From: Strix aluco
Taxonomy: Eukaryota; Chordata; Aves; Strigiformes; Strigidae
Assembly: GCF_031877795.1 (NCBI RefSeq)
Contig: NC_133938.1
Location: forward strand, 16,586,920-16,650,919
DNA: 64,000 bases
Direction of reading: 5' to 3'
Shown in pieces: positions 43,601 to 58,400 of this stretch. The notes under the pieces are model-generated. The model made no database searches. It worked only from the letters and a program-made list of their open reading frames with translations, and was not told where the DNA came from. How positions within the stretch are numbered: position 1 is the first letter of the stretch; each line of letters begins with the position of its first letter. Made by a program: the position numbers and the translations under genes.

Positions 43601-46335
43601 GTTCTATGCATCACAGAACCGTGAACAGTCCTGTTGCTTGCTGCATTCATTTGCAACCCTTAAACAGGGATACTTCTTGTATTAACATGTACATACACCC
43701 AGTCACCAACACTGCCTTCACCAGCACTACCCTTATCTGTGTAGTGCTGTGTGTACCTCTACACCTGATTCTTTCACTAAAGAAGGAGGAACTGCATTAT
43801 TGTGAGACAATTTTCAAAAGTTTTAACTGTTTTTATAGGTATAACATACTTGAAGTCAGTCAGAAGGAAAAGGGATGTTTTTACTTGCAAGTTTTTGTAC
43901 TAAACATAGGCATGTGACTTATCTCAGTCCTCTCAGTGTTTCCTCTATTCATGTGACTTAGGGTTTAGGTTACTCAGTAGAACTCAAAATTTCCAAATTG
44001 CCTTCATTTCAGTGTATAATTAGGAAATGGTGAAGTAAGACAACATGACCGTAATGTATATGAGATGGTTCGTATTGTCTCTTAACTAATGTCTAAAACA
44101 GCTGGCCTCTACTCTGGAGGGCTGTCTCTTTTATCAAGAGGCATCAAGATTGGTTTCAAATTACAGTTGTCACAGAATCCATTTATAAAATGGGTCACAA
44201 TTTTTTAATGTAAAATATACAAGGAGATGGATAAGAAATAGCTGTGTGCCTTTTTTTTTTTTTTTTTAAATAAGGGAAAATTAGTCTCTTTTAACCATCT
44301 GAATTGACATGCACTCTAAGTTACATAGCCCTAAGTGTTTCAGAACTATAAATTAAACATATTTTTCAGTGTAGAGGCTCCTTTAAAAGATTATAACTGG
44401 GAAAATATATCAAAAGTTAGACATAAACATATTGTCAATGTTTGTAGTCCTGTATTTGACAAAAAGACTCTGAGAATGAGGACAGAAAAACCTCCTAACT
44501 TTCTCCTTACATTCATTATACATGACTTGTGGGCTTTTTATAATCTTCCAAAACCATCATCCCTTGCAAGGCAAAATTTCAGAATTCTCAAACATTAATC
44601 TGTTTTGCATTGGTATTATCATTGCTTTTTGGAAAATGTAGAAGATCAAATTACTACAGTTCTTCAGATGGGTTAATGAAGGGGGCTGTATTTGCCACGG
44701 TGATCAAACAACAGAGAAACGCGCTAACATCCCATGGATGCAGCTTGTCACCTGTGGTCTGCAATATCTGGTATGATAAAGAGAGCCTGAGGATTTATTG
44801 AGTATATTTTTCTATTTTGATTGGAGTGAAAAAGTAAAATATATAAATGTAACACGAGTGTCAGACTCTGCTTCCATTAAAGTAATCAGCAAAATTTACC
44901 TTGAATTCACGGGAAGTTAACATAGATCCCAAACCCAGGCTGTACCACCAGGCTATAATCCAGAACCTCTATCTTGCCATCAGTGGCCATCTCCAAACGA
45001 ATATTTAGATTGGAAGCTAAAATTATATTTCTTGCTTCTGGAGTATTTGAGAACTCTGTTACGAAACAAAAAAACACTGTTTCTCAGTCTCGTAATGAAA
45101 GACCATCCCAAAGCCAGGATGACCACTGAAATTGCAAATGCACAGGCACGCTGTGTTTGTTTTAACACTCACACTATTTTAGGCCTTTCATTGGGCAAGT
45201 CTCAAGATATAACATTTATTTTATAAACTCACATTTTCACCTTCAGCATCTTGACAGTAAATGCACTGTTCACATGTGCAGGCAGACAGGCTGTAGCTCC
45301 TGTAAGAGTTCATCAGAAATAGTTATGTCATGACACGGTTCTTGAAGGTGCCATCTCTTTCTGTCCTGTAAGTGCATCTGCTTTCCTCTTGTTAGTGTTA
45401 AAATTGTAACAACATCCAAATACTGTAGGTGCTTTGCAGACATTTAAGAAATGGTTTCTCTCCCAGTCAGTTTACAGTCTTAAAAAAAGGTGGGAACATG
45501 GAAGAGGGAGGATACAAACAAACTAAGGGTCCCATTGTCCTTATCCCAGTTGAATGCATCTAGCTGTTTAATAATATCAAACAATTTTCAGTACTTCTGT
45601 CAGAATTTGGACCATCCCGATTTTGTCCTATCGGCTGCTATGTGTGAACCTTCCACAGGATGGTGCTGGCAGTGTATTTTGTGGCGGTGTGTTGTCTGGT
45701 CTGTAGAGTGGGCTGACTATTGCATTTCCTTCTTTGCCATGGAACTGAGCCTTTTCTACACAGCTGTTCTCATACTTATTCTAGGTATTGGGAAGAAGGA
45801 GAGTAAATGAAACAAGAATAGCCTTCTATACAGTATTGTCTCCAGCTGTGTGGTTGCTACATGTAATTATGCATACAACTTCTTTCCAAGTTTGTCCTCC
45901 ACAGAGCTACACTGAAGAATGAACTGGAAATAGAAAAGCACAGAAATGCTTTGTGCAGCCGACTAATGATTTACACTTAAGGACATTGGAACAAATGTTT
46001 ACAACTGGAGAATTTTCACCTGCACTCTTCCCACTATAGCTCAGGTCCTTAGCTTTCTGTAAGGGAAACCCCTATCCTAATTTAACCTTTCTCTGTTTTG
46101 GATAATCAAAAGTTTCCATACTTAATCACACTGGGCAGAAGAAGTATTTTGCTCTATTACTTATCATATCAAAATACAGTTTATGATTTAAAATTATGGA
46201 ACATTCCGTCAGCTGCATTGGAAAATATAACTATAACAATAAATTATATAAAGTCATGGACCAAATTTTCACTCATACATGGTGCATTCCATTGTCTGTT
46301 TAAAGTTGATCGATGGTCTTTATCTTTCTCTAAAG
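40606..46335 (+). other. DNAI3: DNAI3 intron 1
   Basis: 5.7 kb, mostly AT-rich. It contains the CR1 fragment, a poly(T) tract (44251-44269), and no further exon that I could identify. Open frames of up to about 106 codons in it have no recognisable similarity. Confidence 0.6.
41270..42010 (+). mobile_element. Degraded ancient CR1-type LINE fragment
   Basis: Within DNAI3 intron 1. Phrases typical of the 3' part of sauropsid CR1 elements occur in the right order: CTTGTGCAATGAAATACTTC, CACTTTCTCCAGGCCTCTCA, CAGGCTAAAAAGAGTCC and ACACAATATTATCCAATG. They are diverged and carry indels, so this is an old copy, recognised from memory of the family. No intact reverse transcriptase frame remains. Limits are approximate. 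Confidence 0.7.
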
Positions 46336-46465
46336 AAATCTGAAAAAATGCCAGAAAGTCTCATATCCGGCAAGACCTCCTCGAAAGGGCCAAAAACCTC
46401 AGCAAAGAAACAGAAAGGTGAAAACAAAGCTAAGGAGTCCTCAAAAGGAAAACGAACACAGCTTG
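46336..46465 (+). CDS. DNAI3: DNAI3 exon 2: start codon and basic N-terminus
   Basis: Acceptor TAAAG|AAATC, then ATG at 46348 (AAAAAATGC context, A at -3). 39 codons plus one base, beginning MPESLISGKTSSKGPKTS and then KKQKGENKAKESSKGKRTQL. Human also starts with a short Lys-rich segment, though the sequence is poorly conserved. An in-frame upstream ATG (46279) belongs to intron sequence. Donor CTTG|GTATGT. Confidence 0.8.
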
Positions 46466-49400
46466 GTATGTAAGGTACAGCAGCAATGAAACAAGCAGCA
46501 GTCTGGTCTCACACGACAGCTGTCTTAATTATTGTGGGTCCATAAATTTAAGTAAGCATGAGATAAATTAGAATATGCTATTTTATATAACCGAGAGATC
46601 TAGAATTACTGATTATGGTTTTGTAACCAATGTATGGAACATAACAAAGCTACATTGCAATACTTACGCTTTGTCTTGGTAGTTTAGATTTAATAGTTTG
46701 TGGTGTCATAATAACAATATTGAATGGGAAACTGGGAGGCTTAATATATATTAAGTGGGGAGATTCACAAAAGCTAACAGCCCAGGAAGAGAGCATCAGG
46801 CAGAGAGAGGTGTCCTCAGAAGCAGGAGTTCAGGTGCTCAGGATCACACTGTAAAGGTACAATAATAGAGCTTAAAAATATATCAAAGTCTCACAATTTA
46901 ATTTTGCAGTGCATTTTGTTGCGTTTTTTCTGAGATGTGCTGAGATACCATCTCACGTGTCATTTATAAAATGTACAGTTAATGAAGTGTAAGGCTAACG
47001 AGCCTTTGCTATATATATATATATATATATAAATACTTTTTTCCAGTGATCCATGCACATTCTCAGAAAAGGTGGGAATGTACTCTTGCTCAGGTTTTGT
47101 TTCATGGGTTGGGTTTTTTTTTGCCATGACAGCCACCTTCCAGAAGTTGCTTTCACCATTTAATCACCTTTGCCCTTCCAGCTGAGTAATAGCTGTTGTG
47201 CTTCAGAGAATATTCTGCACATCAGTGCCAATCTCTTCCTGTCCGACCTCACTGTGAGGTTTGCAGACCCTCTCTCAGGAGCTGAAGAAAGCCCAGCTCC
47301 TGCAGCACCCTGCCACCCATAGCAAGCCTGCCCACCTCCCCACTGTCTGAGGGGACTAACCTCTGCTCCTGCCTGCACACCTGCCAGTTTTGCTACTGTT
47401 CGATGTTAGGGAGCCTTGCCCATTTATCTCCTCTTCGCATGACACGATTTACATGGTAATTGCCCCAGGCAGGTAGCAGTCAGTGAAGTTTTCAACCATG
47501 GAAAGTGCAGTGTGCACCACAAGATGACAGATTTCATATGGCTTCTCTCTTATGTAGACCACCTGCTCAAAATAAATCTCCGTAGTTTCAAGCTATGCTA
47601 ACATCTCCTTAAGATACAGGCCTATTTTAAAAGGCTTCACTCATTTCTTGTATTAAATTTGAACTGAGTAGAAATTATTTTTTTTCTTCTTCACAGTTTA
47701 TTTTTAAATGTATATAGATATTTTAAATATTGACCTATCAAGGAAAGAACTGTATATTTATAGTTACTTCGTTAGGAAGAAAAATTACTGATAACATCGT
47801 GTTGTTATATTTCAGGTAAAAAGGATGAAGTTGATCTTTCTATGGCTAGCATAGGTAAGTGTTATGATAACCAGGCTACTGGGCTTTAAAGTAATAGTTT
47901 TGGAATGCTTTAAACATTCTGAAGCTTCAATGTTATTAATGCCAGGGAATTAAAAGGAAAGATTTTTTATGAATGACAAAAATTAGAAACTATTAAAAAA
48001 TACAGCTATTACAGTAGTGGTAACAGTACCACTCTCTGAGTAGCAGGCAGTGCAGCAAGGAATGCTGAAACAGGTATGGGTTTGAGGAGATGTTTTTATC
48101 TTGGATTAAAAGGAGTTGGGATCAGGGGAAATAGAGCATTACAACATAATTATAGGGTGCAAAATGTTTGAATTTAGAAATAGTTAAACAACTGAAAGAA
48201 AATATTTTTATCCTTTTTAAAATCTTTGTCAAATCAGTGAATCTGGTGAGAATATGATTTTAGCAGATCACTTGGGTTTTTAATCATAGATATCAATAGA
48301 GACTGACTGATCTCTTGCTTTGTAGAAAAAAAAATCCGCCATCTGAGCGTCACAAGATATCAAGCACTTCTCTTGGCTTATGAGCAAGAAAAACGTATTT
48401 TTATGTGTGGCCATAGTTATAAGCTAAAACATGTAATTATTTGAATTGAAATATATTATTTTATCTTAAACACCAAATATTTTTTAAATGTTTTTTCACA
48501 TCTCTAGTTAGATTTTTCTTCTGACCTGATTTGTGGTTATATATTTGGATATAACTGAAATTGATATCAGTGTAAAATTTATCTACCATTTACAGGAACA
48601 GCCCAAAAGGTTATCTTCTTAATTAGCTTTTAACAGTACAGCTTTTATTGCTAAAACCTAAAACATAATGTGGCAAATATACAAACGAGGTAATTTCTAA
48701 AGAAATCATAAATCACTTGTCTTCCTACATAATCCTGTAAGCACATGGGTGGAAATGAAAATTGCACTCTGGTTAGTTTCACTGAAATGGGTAAGGTGCA
48801 ATTAATGAAAATGGACAATAAGTGATGGCTCAGATGATGAAAGTGTTCCTTTTAAAGCTGTATTTGAGGTGTTCCTGGAGATAGTTAATTTTGACAGTAA
48901 GAGAGAATTTTACCTCCACCTAGTGGAAAATAAGGTTAGAAGCCATAATAGCTAAACTGGCTAGAAACCTGTTGCTAAAAGAAGGAAAAAATGCTACTAT
49001 ATGCAGACACTGTGCAGGATTTAAACTGTATGCATGGTATCTCCTTAGTTTAAGGCCTGCAAGTGTTCTTTACTTCTCTTAGAGCTTTTTGGTCCTTTGT
49101 GACGTTCTTATAACACTAGGAGCTGTAGACTGTTACAAATTATATGGGTACAGTTTACTACTAGAACGCAGTATGAAGCCTCTTAGTACATGCTACATAC
49201 TTTTTACTAGAAAGCAGCATTCAGTAAAAATGTTCATAATAGTAATTCTAGTATCAGCTCTTCATATTATAATACTGAATCTATAGTATAGATCCTATAG
49301 CATAGAATCTGTTATAAAAGATGTACATATTTTAATTCTGATCATTACTTTGTTTTTAACTTGGACTTACAGCAATAGAGCAGTGAAGAAAATAGACTAT

Positions 49401-52400
49401 CTGTCCTAGTCTGCCCCCTCTTGTAGTGATGTCTATTGTATTTTTGCTTAACTTTAATGTGTGCTTGTATTGTTTCATTTGACATTGAAAACTACATCTC
49501 TTTGAAAAGATTTCTTTAGTGTTAGCATTTGTGGACAAGGCCGTATGCATGATTCAGAATTTTAAAAAATAACATCATACAAGCTTCTTGAATAAACAAC
49601 AGTTACTCCTGTTTAGGATTTTTGATATTTCAAAAAAAAAAAATCTATTTGTTTGGTTTTACTTAAATTTATTTGAGCCATGGGAATAATCTTCTGAAAA
49701 ATTTTCCCATAAGAATCAGCAAATTATGTTTATAAATTTTCTTTCGGTTCTAGCCCTCCTAATTGCACTAGTCACATAACCAACTCTGACAACTGCGACA
49801 TGTACAAATTTTTTGTTCCTTTGCTCTCCTGCCCATTCTGCCCTGTGAGCCAGCTGTGCATGGCAGAGGATGGAAACTGCATTCTGTCTTAGTGCACAGC
49901 TCTAAGTTTCTACCCTCTTTCTATCCTATGAAATTTAATTTGCAAAAGGAGGTCTAATTTTTTTTTCTCCAATATATCAAAATGTAAAGTGTATCTATAC
50001 TGTTACTAGGGTTTGAGTCTGCTTCCTAATGGCATCCTAATAAGGCCTCATGCCCTTGGCTAGGGTGACCTGGCAGTCCTGCAGATCAACTTTTCAGTTC
50101 CTTAAAAGAACTAAATGTTTCAAATCATGCTGGAATAAACACTTTTTCTGAGCATGGTCTCATAGCCAAATTGATAAGCAAAAGAAGAATCTAGGTCTTG
50201 GCCTCATACAGAGAGTATATGTCAAAATGGCAAATACAGGGACTCCAGAAAATAAACGAACGGTGGCTTGGTCTGGTGTTACCAACAATGAGTTTGGATC
50301 AGATGACTTTCAGAGGTCTTTCCCAATCAACATCCCTATGATTTTGGATTTTTTTGAAGCATCCACACAGAAATCCCAGAAATCTCCAAGATATCAAAAA
50401 GGAAAGTCATACAATATTGACTACAACTTGTGAAGAAAGTGAACTAATGGACTGTGCATGCTACAAATGGATTGTGTATGCTACAAAATAACTAGTGAAC
50501 ACCAAGTAAATCATACTTGTTTAGTGCAGGGTATGCCAGAAGCATCATACATGTCATTAATTTTAGTGATGACTATTGCAGAGCGGGTGCAGTGGAGGAG
50601 CAGCACTGAAAGATTTTAAAGGATAAATGTCAGATTCATCAAATGTTATGTGTTATACGATAGGCTTATGCAGAGGTTTAGCTTCTCAGATGATAGAGAC
50701 TAAGATGGATTTATTGTTTTGTCAGCCCTTGTTAGGTTAGAGATGGCTTCTCAAAACATGCTGAGCCAGCTGGTCAATATCATCATTTTAGATATATCAA
50801 CTTCAATTCAAGGTACACATAAGGAGAAAAATACCACAGGTTCTGGGAATTAAGATAAAATATTAAATAAATCAAACTAAGAAAATAGAATGTAACAAAG
50901 GAGATAGAAAGTATCAGCTATTATCACAAACACCAGCCCATTTCAGTACATAAAAATCCCATGTATATGTGTCCCTAAATCTTTTCCACTTTCCAGTTTA
51001 TCAAAAAGATAACCATTTAAAGTGAACGCCTACTAGCCGCCTTGGACAAAAGTATACTGGCCTTCATGAAGAATGCTCTTACTATGGCGGCTGAGACACA
51101 CAGCATGAGTCTGCTAGCGTGGCAGTATTGCAAAGGAAGAAAAGTCTCGGGCAGCAGGATTCAACTAGCTGGGCCTATAGTGATCTTAATCACCTGTAGC
51201 TGTTACATAAGCCAGAAGGCAAAATATGTGATTTGGGAAGGACCAGTGTACATGCAGCTGACATACAGGTAACAAGCAGCACTGTATATTATCTTCAGAT
51301 TGAGTGTCTGCAAAGCACAGTCACCGGGTCACCTAACTGCACCCAGCCTCACCGAAAACAATTAAGGTAACAGTGCCAGAGCTAGGATAAGAAATAGCTA
51401 TCTTGTTCTGAATTAACATGAATGAACCTAACAGAGATCAGGTGCGTAGAAAATAACAGCTATATATTCTCCAGCAAAGTTGAAAATAAAGTCTTGTATC
51501 TGGCTTGAATCTTAGTGACCTTTATTTAGTCTCATCTGTTAGTTGAGAAATAGACTTAGCTGCACTCTGAAGTGGATGAGAGGAAGATGAAAGTCCAAAA
51601 TCAGAAAAGCATCCTTATTTGGGATGGTATTGAAGCCTTATTTAGATAAAACATTGGCTTAACAAGGCATTGCTCTCCAGGGAAGGACTAAAGTATATTT
51701 ATTTATTCAAGGGCTCTTAAATCAGAGCCCTGTGTCCTTAATGTATCAAAACCAGTCCATTAATGTCTCTTCACTAAAGCTCTTAATCACCTGTTGATCA
51801 AGAGGGAAAAAAAAGCTCATACTAGGAATAACATATTGATTAAGTAGGAAATGTTAGGTAGAGTCTTCTCAAAGATTAACAAAATGTAATATAATTTGTA
51901 TTACCAGCCTTCCAAAATACCAAAAACTAAACTGAGAGATTCAAAGGCATTCTGTTAGGAAACAGTAAAGACCCAGAGTTATTAAGGTATATGTTTATGT
52001 TTAAACAATATTAATTTGTTTATCATACAATTTTGCTTTCTTTCACAGGCCACCCAGAAATCTTTCCTTTAGTTTTCACTACAAAGACCCAAGAAATTTT
52101 TAATTGCCGAGTTGACGAAGATGTCACAGAAGAAAATTGTTTCAAACTTATTAAAAAAGAGGACATCATTCAGGACCTGAAAACAAGAGCTGCAATTTCT
52201 GATTTCCACCCTGTCAAAAAAGTTGTCCTAGTATGTAGCTTATTTCATTCTCACTCTAAGACTTCATGCTCTCAGAGTACATATTCTTTTAATGATAAGG
52301 TCTGTCCTTGTTTGACTGTATAAATACACTAACGCTTTAATATTCAAAGGCTATAGGACCACTGTCAATCAAAGTTTCTCATGGCTCACCGTGCACATGT

Positions 52401-55400
52401 ATTTTTTTTTACTAACTTTAGACTGAAAATATGCTAAAAGTAATGTAAATATTATTAGTTTTGAATCTATGAACTGGCAGAGCTTCACACATTTTGGCTT
52501 CCCCTAACGCATGGTCTATTGGCTTCCCCTAACTCATGGTCTATTTATTGAAAATCATTGAAACAATTTCTTTTCTGTTTAATTCTCTGTATGAAAAGAT
52601 TAGTTTTGTCCCAGACTCCATCTGCTCTTTTCAATTAGCATATGAAATTGTCTGTTAAGCCCCCAAGATTAACCAAAGATACTGCTTTCAGTTTGCTTTC
52701 AGCTTTCCACTAATTATTTTAATTAAAATAGGAATACCCAGGGGAAGAACTTTTGGTAGTTTTTGATGCAAAGTTCCAGTACGGACAGAACTTTTACTTT
52801 GTTGCTTCTGAGGAAGCCAAGGAAAACCTTCTGAAGGTAAGAAAATCCAAGTATACTACAGCATTGTCCTATCTGTGAATATTTCAGAATCTTGTCTCAA
52901 GCATATACTTCAGGAATGGTATTATATTCATAAGCATCTGAAGTGCTTGGCATGCCAGAATGTTTCTCTAAAGGTTAATCTGATCACGGAAAAATACATG
53001 TATCACTGTAAAAATATCTTTTATACTGAGAAAGACTGAATTAAATTTTTGTATTTTACTTCAGAGGGCCAGTATAGTGCCCATTGCTGCATTTTCATCA
53101 TAAGCGTTAATTTCCTCTGCCAAGACCCAGGTTTTTAAGAAAGAAATAAAAATAAAATATTATAATATATTGGGCATCTTCAAAGAAATATCCTTATTTT
53201 TCACAACATGTATGTATATATTCTTCAAATCAGACTTTAAATTGTTCTTGAGTTCTAAGTAGCTCTAGATACATAGAAGACTTCCCCTTGTGCATTGCAT
53301 CATAGGAGAAGGTTTATGGGTAGATTATATAATTTTTCAACATAAGTTTATCATCCAGCATCAGAAGAACAATTAACAGAAAAGCAAATTGCAATTCCAA
53401 GCAGAAGGTTCTAATGTAGAAAATCACTATAAATTCTTTCTATATAACAGTGGTTTTCTTTCAAGACAACAGTCTCCCTTTAGTAGTTAAATATTAAATA
53501 TGTAATGTTTATTGGAAAATTCTAATACACAAGTGAATGAATGGGACCTAGTCAATTGTACCCAGGGGCACAGCATAGCCAGACTTACTGCATTGAGACA
53601 AAAGTAAAGCATGTGTGAATAAGGACTGAAAACTGGGTTTCTAGTTCATACGTACATTTTAGTCACACATTTTTGAAAAAGTACCATTTCTCACTGTTTG
53701 ATGTCACAGCCTCCAGAAACTGCAGAAGAAAAAGAAGAAAAAGAAGAAGAAAATAGAGAGGAAACTCTGGAAGTCCATCCTTATAAACCTCCTGTCCACA
53801 AACCTTGGGTTTCTCTTGGCAGTGAAAAGGAAATTGAAGAAGAATCTGTTAAAGACACTGTTACAAAGGTCAGAATCAACAGATGTTAGTCAATCAAATA
53901 TCAAAAAACCAAATTTAAGTGCCTTAAAAAAAAAGTCAGGAAACTGAAAGTTGAAATCCTAGTTTTGCTTGGGGTCTTTGAAGAAAACAAAAAAAAAAAA
54001 AAAAAGAGAGAGAAATAGAGAAATAGCTCAACTTTTAACAAAAACTGAAAGTGGTGCAGAAAGTTTTTTTACAACTCTGTTCTCTTTAAATCCTGCAAAT
54101 AAGTCATGTAAGACTGCATTGAACTTACCTGCTTTTTAAGCTGTAAATTCAAAAGTCCTGATCATCTTTGTTCATTAGCATCTCTGCCACTTCTTGCTCA
54201 ATTTACTATCTGGCCACATTACAAGTTGAGTCTTTGTAATTATATTCCAAGGACCTAGTTCTGTTTCCATGGGACCCTGTGAGCTCTGTTTCATTAGATG
54301 GATGGCATTTAAGTAGCATGCAAGACTTTTAAGGGCTCTCTACCTTGGAATAAATGTTACAAACAACAGGTATTACCAGCTGACTTTACAGAGGGACATA
54401 TTTGATTAACCACACCTACAGATTATACTGAGAAAAGTATACGATCCACTCACATCTGTCACCTAACTTGTGATGTGTGGGGCATCTCCAAGCATTTAAC
54501 TGTCCATCAGTGATTTTCACTCAATACCTAAATCCCTGTTCAAGGAAGACTGGCTGTTTTGATGGTTCTCAGCAACTGGACATCTTGCTTATACTTAAAA
54601 AGATGTCTGATTGTTCTAAAGCTAATTTGCAGTCACAAAATTTAACCCACATTCAAAGTCTAAATATTCTGTATTCTACATTGCTGGCAAGGACCACTCA
54701 GAAGTATTCTCAGCCTACATTCCTCCCTAGTTCTGTGGGAGGTGCTGGGAAAAAGTACCTGGCTAGAAATCTAAGACAAAGCAATACCTCTCCACTGCCT
54801 GAAATCAAGTGCCTACCTCTCTTTGTGGGTAGAATTCAAGCCACATCCCTTCTTTTTTCCTAGTTCTCACTATAAGGAAACTTCTCACTCAGATTTTTGT
54901 GGATCCTCTTCAGGGTATTTTTTCTCACTAGGCACTGCAAGGGAAGCTGAAACACCTCACCCAAAGTTGAGAATTGCACTAAGAGGGAAGGGCTGAAAAG
55001 TTAGGTCTTGGAAGTCCAATGCAGTATTACATAAGACCTCCTGCAAATCAATCCTTTAATTAAAGGTGCAGTTTTGATATTGCATGAATTAGAAAATGTA
55101 GTTCTTTTATCCTACTAGCAGTAATCCAAAATGTTACCTAAAGGCAATTTCTTGTTTTAGAAATACAAACCTGTCTTCTATTACATATGTCGGAATTTTA
55201 TATGAGCATTTCACAATTTCAGAATGCATAAATATAAGTAAACTCAGCACAGAAATAAACAATAGAACTAATTCTACAATTATATGAATGCTGCCATTTT
55301 ACAGAACAAACTTTCCAAAAACTTTCTCCTCTGCTAGCTACAGAAATATCTCTTTTCCAGATTAAGTATGTAATTTCTCAAGTACACAGAAAGTTTGGTG

Positions 55401-58400
55401 CACCAATTACATTTACTGATAAGAATGCTTCACACGTAAAAGAAAGTTACGTTGAATGCACCTCCTATCAAGACAAAACTTTCAGTATTAAAATGCTTGA
55501 AAAAGATGTGGGTGTACAAATGGTTCCAAAAGTAAGAGAAGCTAGTACTCAGACAAAATGGTAAGTGTGACAAAATATTTATCAGCTCATTTCTTAAGCT
55601 ATGCACTGTTTCTGATCTCAACTACCGTTATGTAAATTCCAGAGTTACTCAGTTACACACTGATCAAGAGAACAGAATTGGATGCTCTGTTTGCATCTTT
55701 CTTCTTTCACTCTTTTTCAAAGAGTTTCTAGAAAAACTGAATACATTTAGCTTTTAATTTACACATTGCATGGGTTTCTGTCTCTGAAATTGTTTCTATA
55801 CTTACTCACATTCAAATTTATTCCAATTGGTTAGGACCTATCCAAAAAATGCAGCCACACAGTATTTTCCTCGACAGTTGTCAAATGAAGAGAAAGAAGA
55901 GAGTCTGTCATCGGAAAAGCTGAAAGAATTTCTTAGATCAGTACATTTAAGGTAAAATTACTGCAGCAATACACTTTAAAGGCTACCTGAAATAATATAG
56001 AATACAAGCAAGAACTCTTGTCTGAGTGGACCATTGGTCTGGTCAAATACTGTGCAGATTTTTTTGTTTCTATATACTTTTTTATTTCTTTTCTTGCTTA
56101 TTATTTTAATATTAACAATTATTAATATTTGTTTCTATGAAAATTAACATGAAGTCTATGCCATATAAATATGAATGTTGTTTTAAATAGATATTAGAAC
56201 TGTTAAAGTTGATAGTGATACATCTTTTCAAACAAGCTGCAAAGCTGATCTTTCAAACACTCCTCACTCAAGCAGAGGCTTATGCAGAAGAGCAAAGGTG
56301 CTGTCCTACAGCCCTTAGTCACGGGAAAGGTCCCACTAACTGACACTTTTTGCACAAGAACTGGACAATCGCACTGTATTTGATCCACACAGAACTAGAG
56401 TTAAATTCTTGGTACAATTAATTATTTCTGTTTAAGTGGAAGAGGGTTTCCTTACAGGGATGCATTTCTGAGGAATTAATACTTTTTTTTTACTACTGTG
56501 GTCAAAAGCTGCCTCTTTACAAAAATATTTGTGATTCTGCTACTGAGTAGTCACATCTGGATTATTGAAAGTGTTAACTGTTCTTTTCACAAAACAGAAT
56601 GGAAATTGCATTGCAGCAAAATGAAATTATGAATGCTTTTTTTGATGACTGGGAGGCCCTAGCAGAAGATGAAAGCAATTCTGGTAGCAAGCCAGATGCT
56701 TATCTTAAAGCATACCAATCATTTACAGATCTGCGCTATCTCAAGGACAGAACGATTAGCTGCGTTTGCTGGCATCCAACCATTTATGGTAATGTGGTTA
56801 AAATACTGATTTGAGACTTGAATGACATGTATGATGTGACAGCTATAAAATCATCATCAAAATCATCAACTTTTAAATTTAAAACCAAATCAAAACTGAT
56901 TTAGTATGTCTGTCTGAATTGCTGATTTGAGATGAAGTGAAAAATGAGACAGGCAAATTCTTTGCAGAGCTCAGGCAGGCCATGCAAAGTCCCTCACACT
57001 AATGTGTAAGTGGAGATCATAAGAAAGGGAAATTTCTCCCTTATGAGGCTCGTTTAAGCGGAGCTGCAACTATGCCAGGTCCTTCTGGTGGCTCTGCATA
57101 CCACTGTTCTCCCCATGGCTGGTTCTTGTAGCACGCCTAATACTTGTGAGGAATGTTACAGCCACAATGGGACGTGGCTCTGCTCCGTGCCAGGGAGCAT
57201 CACGAGGCATACTAAATGTCTCCTCCTGCTCCCTGCCGTGGATTAGAGCTCTACACAGCCAGGCTTAAAGGCACAATGAAGTGCTATACAAATGTCCTAG
57301 CTGTACAGCATACTAATAGCCAACACTGCAGCCTGTGTAGTAAATTAACTCAGCTACAAAAGATTTGATTTCATGATGGGTGGCCAGGACTATATGCCTG
57401 TCACAGAATTTCAGGTGCAGTATTACACCATTAAGGAGTAGTAGCAAAAAAGTTTAATTTTATCCTGATGCTTAGCTTCTACAACTCATTGTTAAATAAC
57501 TTAAAATCAAGTAACAAAAATAATTTCCTCAAAGTTGATCTGTAAAAAGAAAAATATAAATACATAATTGTTTTTTTTTTTTCCCCAGTGTATTCAGAAG
57601 GTATAAGTCACTTAGAATAATTAACAGCATGTTGAAACCTGAATTATCTCTTCTGAGAAAAGTTGTTTTCTCTCTCAATCAGGGATTATAGCAGTGTCAG
57701 CAAAAGAGCAGCTTTCTTTTGAAGAGCAAGTTAACCTTTCTGATAAATCATTGATGCAGCAGCCAGTAATACTTTTTTTGAGTTTTTCTGACCCTATCCA
57801 CCCTCAGGTATTTAATCAGGACTTTTATATATGCCAAGTGTTTAAATAACAAGAGAACAAACAATCAGTGTGACTGTATTTCTCAGCTATTTTGTTTCTC
57901 TCTTTTCTAGTTAATGTTGGAGTGTCCTGAAGACATTTACTGCTTTCAGTTCTGTCCAAGTGATCCGAACATCATTGCTGGTGGCTGCATCAATGGACAG
58001 GTGCTAATTCTCTGTTCAAGAATTGAAGTGGATATTTCTGTATTTTCTTACAGTATAAAAATAAGGGTGAAGAGATGTACTCAACATCCATAGTAACACA
58101 CAGTGTCAAAAACAGATGTCAGTCTCAGAAATTCCCTGATCCTGTACTGAAGTTACACCTGGTTATTCCATAGCTGACCCATTACTGTACAGTGCTTCTT
58201 TGTAGTACTGGTAAACAGGTCAAGCTGTAAAGACTTTTTTTGTTGTTGTTGTTGAGACAAGTATAGCCTTTCAACTGATTCCATCAGACTAAAGAGGCAA
58301 TACTTTAAAGACTTCCGAAGTTCTAGTGCAGAGTGAATTTTTTATTTTTCCCCAAATCTCCAGGAATTGTATTTGAAAAAAATGCATATTAACATAAAGG

